The notes under the pieces were generated by a model. It saw only the letters and a program-made list of their open reading frames with translations, was not told where the DNA came from and made no database searches. Below, piece by piece: positions 1-11,100 of a stretch of 12,966 nt of DNA. The number at the start of each line of letters is the position of its first letter. The stretch's first letter is position 1. A program made the position numbers and the translations under genes. This stretch comes from Spirogloea muscicola (taxonomy: Eukaryota; Streptophyta; Zygnematophyceae; Spirogloeales; Spirogloeaceae), in contig WELB01000333.1 in assembly GCA_009602725.1 (NCBI GenBank), forward strand, positions 29,842 through 42,807, in the 5' to 3' direction.

Positions 1-66
1 GCTGGGCCCTGGCTGGACGTGGATGAGCCGCCGGACGCCGGAGGCCGCAGCCGCCGCGCCGGCGCC

Positions 67-2597
67 ATGGCGGCGACGTGCTGCTGCGGCGTCGTCAGGT
101 GAGCTGCCGCCGCCGCCACCGCCACCGCCGCCGCTTGCGCGGTGAGCCTGGCGATGCTGTCCACGACGCAGCCGGCCGCTTTCGCTTGCGCTCGTGAGCC
201 AACGTCTCGCAACCAGTGCCTCACCGTCGTCGCGTCGGAGACCGCAGGCTCGGCTTGGCTGGCCACTCTGCCACCGTCGCCGCCTCCCATTGCGCTGGCA
301 AGGGCCCGAGCACATCCAGCGCGCCGCCCGCAGCCGCTAGCGGCCTGAGGAGAGCGCTGGTCCTGCTCGGCTCCGCTGGCCTCTCGGCGGCGCTGCTGGC
401 GGCCCCGGGGCTCGCAGCCACAGCCGCGACACCACTGCCGCCGCCGCCGCTGGGGCTCGCTGTCAGCCCGTTGGCAGTGCCGGTGCAGGGCTCCGCCACC
501 GCCAGATCCTCGGTTGAGCGTATTCTTGCTGAGCAGCTGGCTCGCAGGTCGGCCCTCGAGCACCAACCACTCTCCAGTACCTTAGAGATTGTTCCTGTGG
601 TCATCAGGTCGATCCGGTAGTGAGCTACTCGCTTGGTGAGATGGTAACCATGGCAGACTCAACGTCTGCTCCTTGTAATTATGGGTTCAAGTCCGATAGC
701 GAGTACAAGTCGAAGTAACATGGTTGGACAAAGAGGATCACCGTTTTGTATGACAGAAAGTTGATTGTCACTTTCAAAGTCCTTGTGGCGGACTCAAGGC
801 CATCCACCTTTGCCGACATTGTCGCCATGGCCACCCAAATGACCCGTTGTGCTTCCTCTCCGGTTGCTGAAAAGCTGACCCAATGGGTCAAATTCTGGGT
901 GCAGATTTCGGGACATGTCGAGTGAGGAGCTCGTGGATGTCTTTGAGCAGCTGCTTCGTGCGCAGCAGCTGACGGCCCCGGCTGTGCGCCCGCTGGACGA
1001 GGGGGTCCTTGGCAAGAGCGCCACCGCTGCTGACAAGCCTCGTGACGCCGAGCCGTCCTCCAGGGCTGCCGTGGAGGCCGGCAAGGCCAAGGCCGACATG
1101 CCAGCTGAGCCGGCGAGGCCTCGCAGGACAGCTGGCGAGGAGGGCCGGCTCAGCGGAAGCGGTCCTTTGATGGGCGTGGGCAATGGAGAAGAGGAAGGGC
1201 CAACAAAACAGCGAGTAACTGAGGAAGCCGGCAAAGTTACAACTGCGGATAGTCGCGCTGAGGGGACGGCGTCGCTGGATAACGATGGCGCAGAGAATGA
1301 GAAGGCCGATGCTACAGGCCGGCTCTGGCATGAGTGGTCAGAGCAGACGTCCTTGGCGGAGGACCTCGCCGCAAGGCGTGGGAGCTCCGCCCCCACACTG
1401 CAGGCCAGCTGGCCAGTTGGAGTGGCAGGCCGCTCACTTCTCGAGGACATGGGCGCCAACGTGCGCAGCGGTGCATGGCAGCTCGGCGGCGCTGCTGTGC
1501 TGGCGCTTGGCTGGCTGGGCGATGCTTGGGAGCTCATCGGCGGGGCTGAGTCGCTGGATGCGGAGGACCTTGACTTCCGGCGAGCTCGGATCCGCCGCGC
1601 TGTGGCGCTCGTCGGCACCATTCTTGGCGTGTTTGCTGCGCTCTTCCTGGCAGCGTATGTGCTGCTAGAGCGTCTGTCACGGCAGCGGGCTGCTGATCAA
1701 CTCCCAGCGCAACAGAGCCGTGTGACCACTGTGGCAGCTACCAAGGCAGATGCTGCCGGTAGGAGTGCGTCTGTCAAGGATAGTGGTGAGGACCGTGCGC
1801 TGTTGGCCTGGCCTTTGCGTGGACTCCGTCCAGAGCAACTGATGCCATGGAGCTCAGCTGAGCCGAGCGGCGTCGACCGCCGCATGCCGTTGCCCCTTGA
1901 TGATGGCTCGACGTCGACCAGGAAAGGTGGAAGCAGAACGCAAGGGCCACCTTCGCTGTTTGGCAGCAGCAACGACGCACGGGGCCTCCCGGCATGGGGC
2001 CCAAGCAGGTTGCTCGACCAAGTTAAGCGGCTCTGGCAAAGTCAGCCAGACGTGCAAGAGCCAGTCACGATGACCGTCATTGAGGGGAGGCGCAGGTCTG
2101 CCGAGAGGGCGGCGTTTGCTGCCGAGGAGGATAGTGTTGACGAGATCATCTGGAAACGGCCTGCGCGGGGAAGCTTGCGCCTGGACAACGACGAGGAGTT
2201 GTGGTGGCACAGGTCCCCGGCAGAAGAAGCTCCAGAGCTACCTTCGCATCTCGGACAACGCAAACATGGCCTAGCTCCTCATGGTCGGCACATTGAGCTT
2301 GAAAGCAGCAGAAGGCCAAAGCATGCTTCATTTGACAAGCTGGACCTTGCTGCGCATGATCAGCCGAGGGCCTCGGAGAGTGAAGGGAAGTTGACCGAGT
2401 CCTACATTGGTGAGCAGGACAGCTTACACCATCAAGGGAGGTCAAGCTACACAGCACAGAAGGAGACCACATATGTGCCGAGGTTGCGCCAGGACTGGTC
2501 ATCAGCCATGCTGGACCAGTTCTGGCATCAGGACACCTTGTGGGTGAGAGACCAGGACGGCGTGTACAGCCGCCAATCATCCGTCAGCCGGCGGTGA
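67..2597 (+). CDS. Unrecognised protein with organelle-type presequence and one transmembrane helix; three exons
   Basis: Proposed exons are 67-98, 248-607 and 905-2597 (694 residues), joined by GT-AG introns in consistent phase. The ATG at 67 was chosen for its strong context (gccATGgcg). The first 70 residues are rich in Ala, Ser, Arg and Gly. They include an LRR motif (residues 44-46) followed by a hydrophobic run to about residue 67, ending in small residues, as in thylakoid-targeted presequences. Residues 135-360 are polar and charged. Residues 363-385 form a clear transmembrane helix (AVALVGTILGVFAALF and onward), followed by basic residues. The C-terminal 300 residues are polar, with acidic/aromatic patches (DNDEELWW, DQFWHQDTLWVRDQDGVY). 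I recognise no family. Exon 3 is very likely coding. The first two exons are less sure: an ATG at 23 spliced to an acceptor at 217 also stays in frame, and the tRNA-like element between exons 2 and 3 leaves room for two separate loci. Plastid location is inferred from composition only. Confidence 0.6.
105..136. repeat. Short GCC/ACC trinucleotide repeat
   Basis: An imperfect run of gcc and acc triplets lies in the proposed first intron of the left-hand gene. Such GC-rich triplet tracts are common in green algal nuclear genes. It makes the splice prediction here harder, because open frames persist by composition alone. Confidence 0.7.
608..904 (+). other. Intron 2 of the left-hand gene, with two in-frame donor sites
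   Basis: The intron runs from CAG|GTCGAT (608) or CCG|GTAGTG (617) to the acceptor GTGCAG at 904. Both donors leave two bases of an Arg codon, so either joins exon 3 in frame (…VVIR-FRD or …VVIRSIR-FRD). Apart from the tRNA-like element at 627-705, the remaining 200 bases show no coding pattern. They contain several ATGG motifs but no sustained open frame on the plus strand. Confidence 0.5.
627..705 (+). tRNA. tRNA-like cloverleaf, Leu(CAA) anticodon; possibly a degenerate or organelle-derived copy
   Basis: The acceptor stem pairs 627-633 with 698-704 perfectly; one more pair (626/705) extends it. TG follows at positions 8-9. A 3-bp D-stem GTG/CAT closes a loop that contains GG (643-644). 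The anticodon stem GCAGA/TCTGC (653-657, 665-669) is perfect and closes loop CTCAACG, giving anticodon CAA (660-662). The variable region of 11 nt suits a class II (Leu/Ser) tRNA. The T-arm ATGGG-TTCAAGT-CCGAT abuts the acceptor strand directly and has a canonical T-loop and B-box (GGTTCAAGTCC). The D-arm spacing resembles plastid or bacterial tRNA-Leu more than the usual nuclear form. Defects: a G-G mismatch in the T-stem, G instead of A at position 14, and C at position 37. These suggest a pseudo-tRNA or an organellar insertion, though a working gene is not excluded. It lies in intron 2 of the left-hand gene, same strand. Confidence 0.5.
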
Positions 2598-2618
2598 ATT
2601 AATACCGTCGTCTGACGG
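2581..2618 (+). other. Inverted repeat around the stop codon of the left-hand gene
   Basis: CCGTCAG (2581-2587) is complementary to CTGACGG (2612-2618). Inside it, CGGT (2592-2595) is complementary to ACCG (2604-2607), leaving a short AT-rich loop next to the TGA stop at 2595-2597. The RNA could fold into a two-step hairpin across the end of the reading frame. No function is known; chance pairing is possible. Confidence 0.4.
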
Positions 2619-4801
2619 CTGCCAATTTTGACCAGTGGTCTGAAGTCATTCTTTATTGCTGAACACGTTTATTTGTGGGCTGAGACCCTTGAAGCGACTG
2701 ATACTGGCAATGCAACCTGGAGTGGTTCCGTGCGTCACTTGCTGGTCGCATGTATTGCCCCAATCAGGTGATCCTTGCGCAGATGAGTTAACATTGTTGC
2801 TGAGGTTCAAAAGCACTGCTTCTGCATGCTTTTCTTTCCTTCCTTACAACTTACTGTCAAGCATTTATATCAGACATTGCTAGCTCAGTCCACACGACTT
2901 ATTCTGCTGAGATGCCTGCCTGCTGATGTGTTAGGCCGTTCGTGTGCTTTGTGAGGGCTGACTGCAACAATTGAAATTTGTGCAGGGACTGCTCGGCCTT
3001 CCTCAGCCTCGCGCAGCTTCATTTGTTGCTCCCACTTTGTTGCTCACCTATATACACAGGACCCAACCGCAGTGTGCCAGTGATTGCTGGGACATTAGAG
3101 CACCGTAACATAAGCTATAGCAAGTACAAGGACGCCCTTGTCGACTTAGGACAAGTCTGTCAAGCTCCGATCTGTGAAATTCCAAAAACATGTGATTTTT
3201 TATGTTCGTTGACTGATTCTTTCCAGCCCGCTTGACCATGGAATGTTTGCATCTGTTGCTGGCGGTGACTGCCAACGGCGTCAGAGTCGAATTTTCTCAG
3301 TTCTGTGACCAGTTATGTACTGTACATGTATCAGAGTTACTCAGAAGAAAGTTGAAGATTGTCATAGTACCAAGGGTGAATACAATAGGAAGGCGCGGCC
3401 AGATTGACTGGTGGCTGAATACCACGTCATTGTGCTTCTGCACCAGAATGGCATCCTCGTGCTGCCGCTACAGCTGGGCTGCAGGCAGTCCAGAGGAAAG
3501 CTGGGGGGCCATCCCGTGGCAAAGCGTAAAATCTGCATACATGAAGTTGGCCATCCAGTACCCAGTTGCCAAGACCCTCCAAGGAACTCAAGGAGGCAGG
3601 CCTGAGGTAGTGCAGCATATACTGGTTAATGAATTGGGTCCCCAAAACAAGAAATATTTTGCGTAAGGGCGAAAGGGCTGCGAGTGGCCGCTGCAGAAGG
3701 GAGAGCCAACGACACACATGTTCGAATACTTTTAGTGTGGGCGTCTGACAGCCAGGTCGGCCTGCGGATGCTTGGCAATGAACTTGTTGCAGGACTGCAC
3801 ATGAAGGCTCAAGCTTTCTAGCAACGGTCAAGCAGGTCGCCATTTAGTCATCTAGGTGACAACTCCATTCACTTATACCTGACCGCAGGATCACGGGAAA
3901 TGAGCTCTTCAAGCATAAATATTGTTGAGCTGCATAGCTCCTCCCAACACCAGCAGGTGCAGACCCCTTCTTAAAATGGGCGAGCTTGGACTTTGTCACT
4001 CCGTTTGGGCTGGCCACTCACTGCCATTGCTGTATTCTTCAAAGCTATTTCATTCACTCCTGCCCCCTTTCCAGTTCCTAGCAAGCATTCAGCAATTAAT
4101 TCCACCATCAGCAGCCATCCACTGAAGCTCCGTGCCATTGTGGCTGGCAAAGCCGCGGCCTGAAGCAGCAACGGCGGTCAATTTTACGGCGGCAGTTGTG
4201 ATGAGGCAGGGCATCTACATGAAGCCCATGAAAGCCCTGTCTGTGCATGATACGTCCCGTCTTTTTAATGGGCATTGCAATCTGCTGCACACATGCATGT
4301 GTTCCAAACTCCTATAATGATTCTGTATTTGATGAGCTCAGCAGCTCAATGCCATGGACATGCTGCGTCCGCAAATGTGCACCTACATCACTTACTGGGG
4401 GCCCGCTTGAATTCTGGTGTGCAGTAACCCAAAAGATTTACAAGATTGAAGACAGCAACTTTATTTAGAATCTGTACAACTGGCTGGCAGCCCTGAGTAG
4501 TGTGGATGTAATATGGACAGAGATCCTTAAGTAGTGGATCAACGTAGGCAGCTCGTGTGCAGCTCTCACGGAGAAATTGATTAAACTAGGCCCTGTCTCA
4601 GCTAAGCAGAAATAGCAATCAGCTTTGCATGATCCACAGAGGGCTTCAACGGTAAGGCAATGCTTGGCATATGAGCCCAGCATGCAATCGACCTTGGGCC
4701 TAGCCCTACTCTTAGACAATGAAGCTGATGTAAGTAAATCCTCCATCTGATGTCGGGTTTACAAGGCGTATGTTGTGACGGTGCTGACAGTACAGGCCAC
4801 C
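2598..4801. other. Non-coding stretch between convergent genes (3' UTRs and intergenic)
   Basis: This 2.2-kb stretch between the two stop codons is less GC-rich than the flanking exons and shows no recognisable protein. The longest open frames (144 residues at 3232-3666 plus; 138 residues at 3427-3843 minus) overlap one another, have irregular Cys/Leu/Ser-rich composition and lack family motifs. It most likely holds a long 3' UTR of the left-hand gene, a short 3' UTR of the SHPRH gene, and spacer. The first plus-strand TGTAA after the left-hand stop is near 4507. If that is the poly(A) signal, the left-hand 3' UTR would be about 1.9 kb. Confidence 0.6.
4759..4763 (-). terminator. Possible TGTAA polyadenylation signal of the SHPRH gene
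   Basis: Read on the minus strand, TGTAA lies about 40 bases after the stop codon at 4802-4804. TGTAA is the usual poly(A) signal in green algae (established for volvocine algae and used more widely in chlorophytes). The spacing suits a short 3' UTR. A pentamer occurs often by chance, so this is suggestive only. Confidence 0.45.
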
Positions 4802-5191
4802 TCAAGCGCCTGCATCTCCAGCAGGCCTGGCAGAACTGCTGGCAAGAAGGCGTGCTTCAGCTGCCCTCGCCATGACATCCCGCATGTGGGCTGCCGACCG
4901 CTCCCAGAGGGCGTCTGCCGCTGTGGCCAAGTCCGCCGCGAGTCGCTGTTGCGGAGGACTACTGAACGTCCTGCCGGAAACCTCAGCCGCCCCCCCTGAT
5001 GCAGCTTCCTGAGGCGCCTCCGAAGGCTTGACCTCCGACTGCGCTGTGGTGAAGAGGTCGCTAACGTCGGCCAGCGTGAGCGTGTCCATCTCACGCTGGC
5101 TGGCCTTGAGGAGCACCGCCGCCTGCTGCAGGCCGTCTGCCTCGCGGCGCCGCCGCAAGCTCTCTACCCGCTCCTCCACCGTGTCGCCAAT
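4802..5191 (-). other. SHPRH: SHPRH last exon and C-terminus
   Basis: The exon begins IGDTVEERVESLRRRRE, which completes the HRF-I-x-GTVEE segment after motif VI. It continues to LTLADVSDLFTTAQSE, the short conserved tail element seen in plant and animal SHPRH (plant form: LTLKDLESLF). The last 75 residues are Ala/Ser-rich with a helical LAADLATAADALWERSAA segment and end at TGA (4804-4802). Confidence 0.9.
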
Positions 5192-8100
5192 CTACCACAA
5201 TCAGAGGATGTTGGAGTAAGCCCCCTCAAAGACTAGTATAAATATCCTCAAAGACTAGTATAACTCTTGGAAGAGACATAAAAATTATCCATACACTTTG
5301 TATAGAGTGACAATTATGCTACCAAAACGTCATAGAAGTTGCAGAAGAAGAGCAATGCTCACAATGAAGCGGTGGACAAAGGTGGGCCTGGACTGGCCAA
5401 TGCGGTGCACGCGGTTCACGGCCTGAGCCTCTGCTGCGGGGTTCAAGAGGGGCTCCACTAAGAGCACATGCTGTGCCTCCACAAGGTTGAGCCCGTTGGC
5501 GCCCTGCTGCACCGGTAGCAGCAGGCAGCTCACATTACCACCACTTTTGTTGTCCTCTGCCAACTTGTTGCCGCCCTTACCCTGGAAATGTCTGATGGCT
5601 AAGTCCAAGTCCCTGCGATAGCAATGCTAAGGTAATACTTAGACATCTGTACAGGTGCCGTTGAATGGCCACAGTAAGTATGAGCGAGCATGCAGGAATC
5701 GGTCCTTGCCAATGTATGGTGTTAAGGATCCTTGGAGAAATCAACCCCTGACATTATAAATTTCTGCATCTCTTCACCGGAACATGTAAATGTCAGGTCA
5801 AGATTTCTTGACTCATGGTAGGACATGGCTCACCTGCGGCCCTTGACACGGGCAAGCGAGATGGTGTTGGCCTGCAGCGCGTGCTGCACCACGTCCAGTA
5901 CCTCGTGCCAAGTTGAAAAAATGAGCACCTTGGCGCCCGAGTCTGTGGCCAAGAGCCACTTCACCCGCCTCACCACCGCCTCCAGCTGGATTGACAGCGA
6001 ACTCACACCACTGAGGGTTTAGCGAGAGGCCACGCAGGCCTCCCTAGAGTGACACAAATTGCTCATTAGGAAAAATAGAATATAGACCTTCTCCTTCTCC
6101 TTAGACACCTCTGGCTTACAAGCATGGGACAAGGATCTCTATCTGGCAATTTGATAGGTCTCTCTGCATTGACTAGGTGTCACAACAGCTTCTACTTACT
6201 GCTGCTGGAGCACCGGAGTATCTCAGACCAAGGGCCGAGCAGGCAGGTGCTAATCTACCTCATGAGCAGTGCCCACCTTGGTGCCATAGGAGCCACTAAC
6301 TTCAACCTGGTCCTCCTCCAAGTCTGCAGCCAAAAGTTCGTCTCCTCCCAAAGTCCTCTGACCTTCCCCTTTGGCTGGCATTGGAGCACTGCCACTTAAC
6401 TCCATGCGCTCACTGACCACCTTGCTGTTGTTGTCAATGCACGCAATGTCGCTGACGAAGGCGCCACGCCGGCAATTGGGACAACGGATGCGCTTATTGT
6501 GCTTTTTGCCATTCCCGAAAGGCGGAGCACGGTCCGCCAGCGCAAAAGTGCCTGCTCCTTCAAAGTACAATGTGTTATGATTTCTACATACAAATAAGAG
6601 CAATAACTTCCCTGAACTTAGGTACTGTAAATCAGGATGCATGTTCATATTGAGTCAAAATGCCCTCGAAGTGTGCCAAGGATCAGTGGAGCAGCATGGT
6701 CTTGATTCAAACTGCCCTCGGAGTGTGCCAAGCATCAGTGGAGCAGCACAGAGCAGCAGCAGCAGGTGATAGTGATGGGAGGTGGGCTGCTCACATTTGC
6801 AGCAAAGGAGGTGACCGCAAGGCAGCACGGCAAACTCAAGCCCTAGCCGCTCGTGGCACACAGGGCAAGCGTCCTCCGCCGCCGCTCCATCACCCAGATC
6901 ACTGATGCCGTCCAAGGAGGAGCACTTGCTGCTCTCTCCTCCCATCTCGATGCCATCGTCGCTCTTCATCGTCGCCGCTTTCCTCCTAGCCAGCTGCAAG
7001 CCTTTGAGGTACCGCAGCTGGCCCTTAGCTTTGGCCAGCTCCTCTGCTGCCACGAACTTGTCGGACGTCAGGACGTGGTTCCTCGCCGGTACCTCCTCCG
7101 GAGAGACGACAAACCGCTGTTCGGCTTCGGTGAGGGGCAGGCCTGCCTCGCCCGGCAGCCGCAGGCGGATCCTTGTGGTGGCCATGTTCAGCTCATCAAG
7201 CGCATAGAGGAGACCTCGCTGAGCGTTTCCCAGCACTCGAACCTCGGCAAACTCCTTCCTCAGCGCCTGTAATTGGCAGCCTCGGCCGTGACCAACATTT
7301 AGCATCCACTCCTGCAAGGATTCCAGGTGAGGCTCTCCTGCTACCTTTCTATAGCTTGCTCGAAAGCACGACAAATTAAAGGTTAAGAACTGCAAAGTGC
7401 TGTGTCACTCAAGCCAAACCTGCAAAAGCAGCAAGCAATGCACGTCCTAATCCTGAGCATGTATCACATCCATGAGCAGACCTCAAAGTACTCCAAATGC
7501 TTGCTGCCAGCGGCCAGCAGGCCCTTGGGGGTCTCTGCGCGCAGGCTCTTCAAGTATGCCACCAAGATACGCAGGATCTTCTCGGACTCCGAGGGAGACC
7601 AGGTGACCTGCATAGACACGTATGGACTTGGCTCAGCAGCCCTTATCATACTTCACCACATTTGACAATCAAGAATGCAATGATCGCGACCAGCCGAGGT
7701 GTTACAAGCAGCTACTTGGTCCTGGACGCTGAGCCCCCACTCCATACAGCACACCGTTTGGTCAAGTGAACATACATGCACTTTGCCTCCTACCTTTATG
7801 ATAAAGCCCGGTAAACAATAGGCCTCTTTAGGAAGGAGGGCAACATGAGTATGTGTTTGATGTTGTTCGCACCAGAGCACGCGCGGCGCTCGTCTGTCCA
7901 GTGATATTTCGCATGCCCCGCCCCATGGCTGGGTCTGGTGCAGCCAAGGAGGCCAGGTGCTCCTTCCTGCCTCTTGTTGGCACACCAGCAACAAGTTGGC
8001 GATTCCGGGCAAGCGATCGCTGCTGCGTGATGACTGCCTCCTCGGCTGACGCGACCTGGCCGGCACTGCGGGCCTCGGTCCTCAGGAAGAAGAGCCGGTT

Positions 8101-11100
8101 TTCATATGGCTGCGTGCCGCACAGCTCAGCATGTCAGAGCTTCAAGTCTTTGCGCCATGTTGGGTTAAAGCATGACTGAGACTGCGTCACCTCTAGATAC
8201 ACTAGAAGCCAATTAGTGTTTTCAGTTCACCTTATTATTATCTAGCATTAAGAGTTCAAGGGCAAGCGCCTCGGAGGTCTAACCTGGATGACCTCGTCTG
8301 CACGGCAAAAGGGGCACGGCGGCCCTGCGAATTCGGAATGGCAGCTCCCACACTGGCCAGTGGCCTCCACATCGTTGGGTGCCGCCGCCAGCGTGCGCGC
8401 CCGCAAATCGTCCAAGCAGAGCAGGAGGGCGCGACGGCTCTCTGCCAGCGCGTCGAGCTCTCGACGCAGCACTAGCTGGAGGCCCGCAACGTCACGGAAT
8501 CTGCCAAAGAGCCAACCGCAGCTGACTTCCTGTGCTGGCACCAGCGAGGTAGCAAGATGGAAGCTCGCACATGGCATGCCCACACAAGATAGCAAGTCCT
8601 TACCGGTTGGCAAGAGTGGAGGCATTGCGATAGAAATTTCCAAGATGGTCTGTCTCCGGCAGCTGGCTCTTGAGCCGGTCCACCAGCTCGCGGCCGCCAT
8701 CTGGTCTCTGCCGCACGACCTGCGCAAGCGCGGCATGCCACCATGACTGGCCCGCCTCCTCCTGATCGCATGCCGCCTCTGCATCCCTCGCCTGGTGCAC
8801 AGATGGAGCGAGCGAGCAAGCTCTGGCCTTAGGCAGCTGCAGCAACGCCCCAGACTAAGCTGCCGCACGGTTGAAAACAAAGGACGACGCCAATGAGAGA
8901 GATTGTTGAAAAGAGGATGAAGACATCTTGCCATGAAGGTAAAAGTGAACATTACATTAGCAGATTGATCACTTTAACACTGACTTCGGCCTTCGCACAT
9001 CTGTATGTGTCCTTTGAGTCAACTCCTCAAGAATCTAAATTTGCCAACCAAGAAAAAGAGTAAGAAAGGTACCTGGCGATGGACGAGGTCAAAGGCGTGC
9101 TGGGCCGCCGCCAGCTTGGCACGGAATGGTGCCACGTACTGCTCCCGGATCTCGGCGCAGTGGTCAGCCAGCCGGTCATCGCGTAGGGTGCGCCCCACAC
9201 TGTCACTGTTGTGGCCGTCCTTGCCAGTGAGGGCGCCGAGCACCTCCTCCAGATTGTGCAACGTGTGGAGCCGCTGCAGGGGGTCAGCGCGGAACTCGCT
9301 GGCATTCTCCTCAACAATTGTAAGTGCCTCACGGTATAGCGTAGCGGCGCCCCCGCGGTCTCTTTGGGTCACCGCCAGAGCCGCAAGGCCATTGAGGGCT
9401 GCGACTGTCAGGCGCTGCGCCTCCTCGGCCTCCAGCCTGGCCTTGGTCGTCAAGACCTGCCCAGATCAAGGTATGCGATGAGGAACCTGTCATCAGGCTG
9501 CATTGGCATCTCACAGGCTTGCCCAACCTCAGCCTGACTCTTAAATCCGGATGCTGTACTTACAATCGAGAGGGCTAATGCCCACTGGAGCATGACCCAA
9601 CACTGGAGCAAGATAGTCACTGTGCATGGCATGCTCCTACGGGCTAGAGCCCAAGCCCCGTGTTCACTGGGCCAGCTCAGCAAAAGCGCAGGCCTCAAGA
9701 TGTGGAGCAGTCAATGTTTGTTGTGCACAACGCCCACCATGGTCTCGCCTATGAAGCTGGACCTTAGCTTCCAAGCTTAGCCCTGGACGTTGAGACAGAG
9801 GGCAGGATCATGACGGGCACCTCAAGAATCTCGCCCATGCTCATCGGGCGGCCCGGCTGCAGCGAGCGCACGCCCGCGCAGCCAATCTGCGGGTGGCAGC
9901 ACGCCTGCCGCAAGCGCAGCAGCGGGCCCAAGACCTTGCTCCACTCTGTCGCAGTCAGCGCCCGATTCCCATTACCGCTGCCGCCGCTCCCCGGCAGCAC
10001 TTCCTTGTCCTGTGCAGGACCTGCGGCTGCCCTGAGAGCGTGCGATTGGTCAACTTGTGGCCTATTCACTATGGAGCTGCCATTCTGACGAGCCATCTTG
10101 GCCAGGACCTCGCGGGCCCTTGCCGCACACTCAGCGTGCTGCTGTCGGTAGAAGTGCGCCTCGACCGCAGAGAAGCGCAGGCACGACAGGATGCTCCGCT
10201 GCGGTGGCAGCCCCAGCTCTGGGGCAACGTCGGCCTTGGGTGTGCGCCACATGAGCTCCCCGAAGAGCGCTCGTGCCAGCTGCGCCGCACGCTTGTCCCC
10301 GTCCTGGACAAGCAGAGCACATGTTGCCATGGGGAAGGGGCTGGTGAATGCCTTCACGAATTGATACTATTCTGTCAATCAGTAAGGGCTTTACATGAGC
10401 AGTCAAGGTAGGATACACAGATCAGTATCTGAGGTGAGGTACAAATGCACCTGGTAAGGGCGCAGCAGAACGCGTGTCCACCAGCGTCGCTCATCGAATG
10501 GCTCAGCACGCAGGAATCGGAGGAGGCCAAAGAGGTCGTCGAAGCCGCGCTGCACGGGCGTGCCCTGTAATGCACCACCGGGCGGCCGCGCGCAGGCGCA
10601 GCGCCAGCTCGGTGGCGCGGCCTGCAGTGGGGCCCTCCACCACCTGCGCTTCGTCCAGGCAGACGCGCCGCCACGTCAGCCGCGTCAGCGGCGTCGGCAG
10701 CACCCGATACCTGCAGCCGCCACGCTCAAGGACTCAGATGTCAGCGCAACGGTATTATTTTGAGTGCTGTGACTTGGGTTGCTCAAACCGGTATTCGCAG
10801 TAGCAATAAGGCAAGTGGCGAACTAACTGGTAATGGACATAATTGCCTGGCAGGAATATGCACTGGCCAGCACGCATGCAGACCTCTTGCGGTTGCGAAG
10901 AGTGCGGTCGCTCTCGAGCGAGCCCCAGGCGCCTTCTCGGTCGTCGTGCGACAGGTCCATCAGCAGTGTGTCATACGTCGCCAACACGATATCGGCGGCC
11001 GCCAGCTCTGCTGCCGTCGACGCAGTGCCGGCAGTCTGCCGGTTGCGAGCTGACGAGGCTGTGGCGGCGGCCCTCATGCCCTCATACGTGAACACGCGCA

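Noticed and set aside
23-98. Alternative start ATG at 23 joined to an acceptor at 217
   Set aside because: It gives an open frame, but has weaker start context than the ATG at 67; kept only as an alternative in the gene entry.
794-1621. 275-codon minus-strand open frame
   Set aside because: It is antisense to the third exon of the left-hand gene, Ser/Ala/Pro-rich, and explained by GC-rich codon use on the other strand.
3315-3327. Palindrome ATGTAC-T-GTACAT with GTAC cores that resemble algal copper-response sites
   Set aside because: It lies far from any gene start, between convergent genes; one short palindrome is weak evidence.
3232-3666. 144-codon plus-strand open frame between the two genes
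   Set aside because: No recognisable motif, irregular composition, and overlap with an equally long frame on the other strand.
3427-3843. 138-codon minus-strand open frame between the two genes
   Set aside because: No motif or splice support, and it overlaps the plus-strand frame; most likely chance.
4207-4239. Inverted repeat cagggc/gccctg
   Set aside because: Six base pairs with a 21-base loop is expected by chance.
10566-10583. A very short intron that would restore the SHPRH frame
   Set aside because: A 16-base intron (GTGGTG to TTACAG) would restore phase but is too short to splice and would delete conserved WCIT residues.
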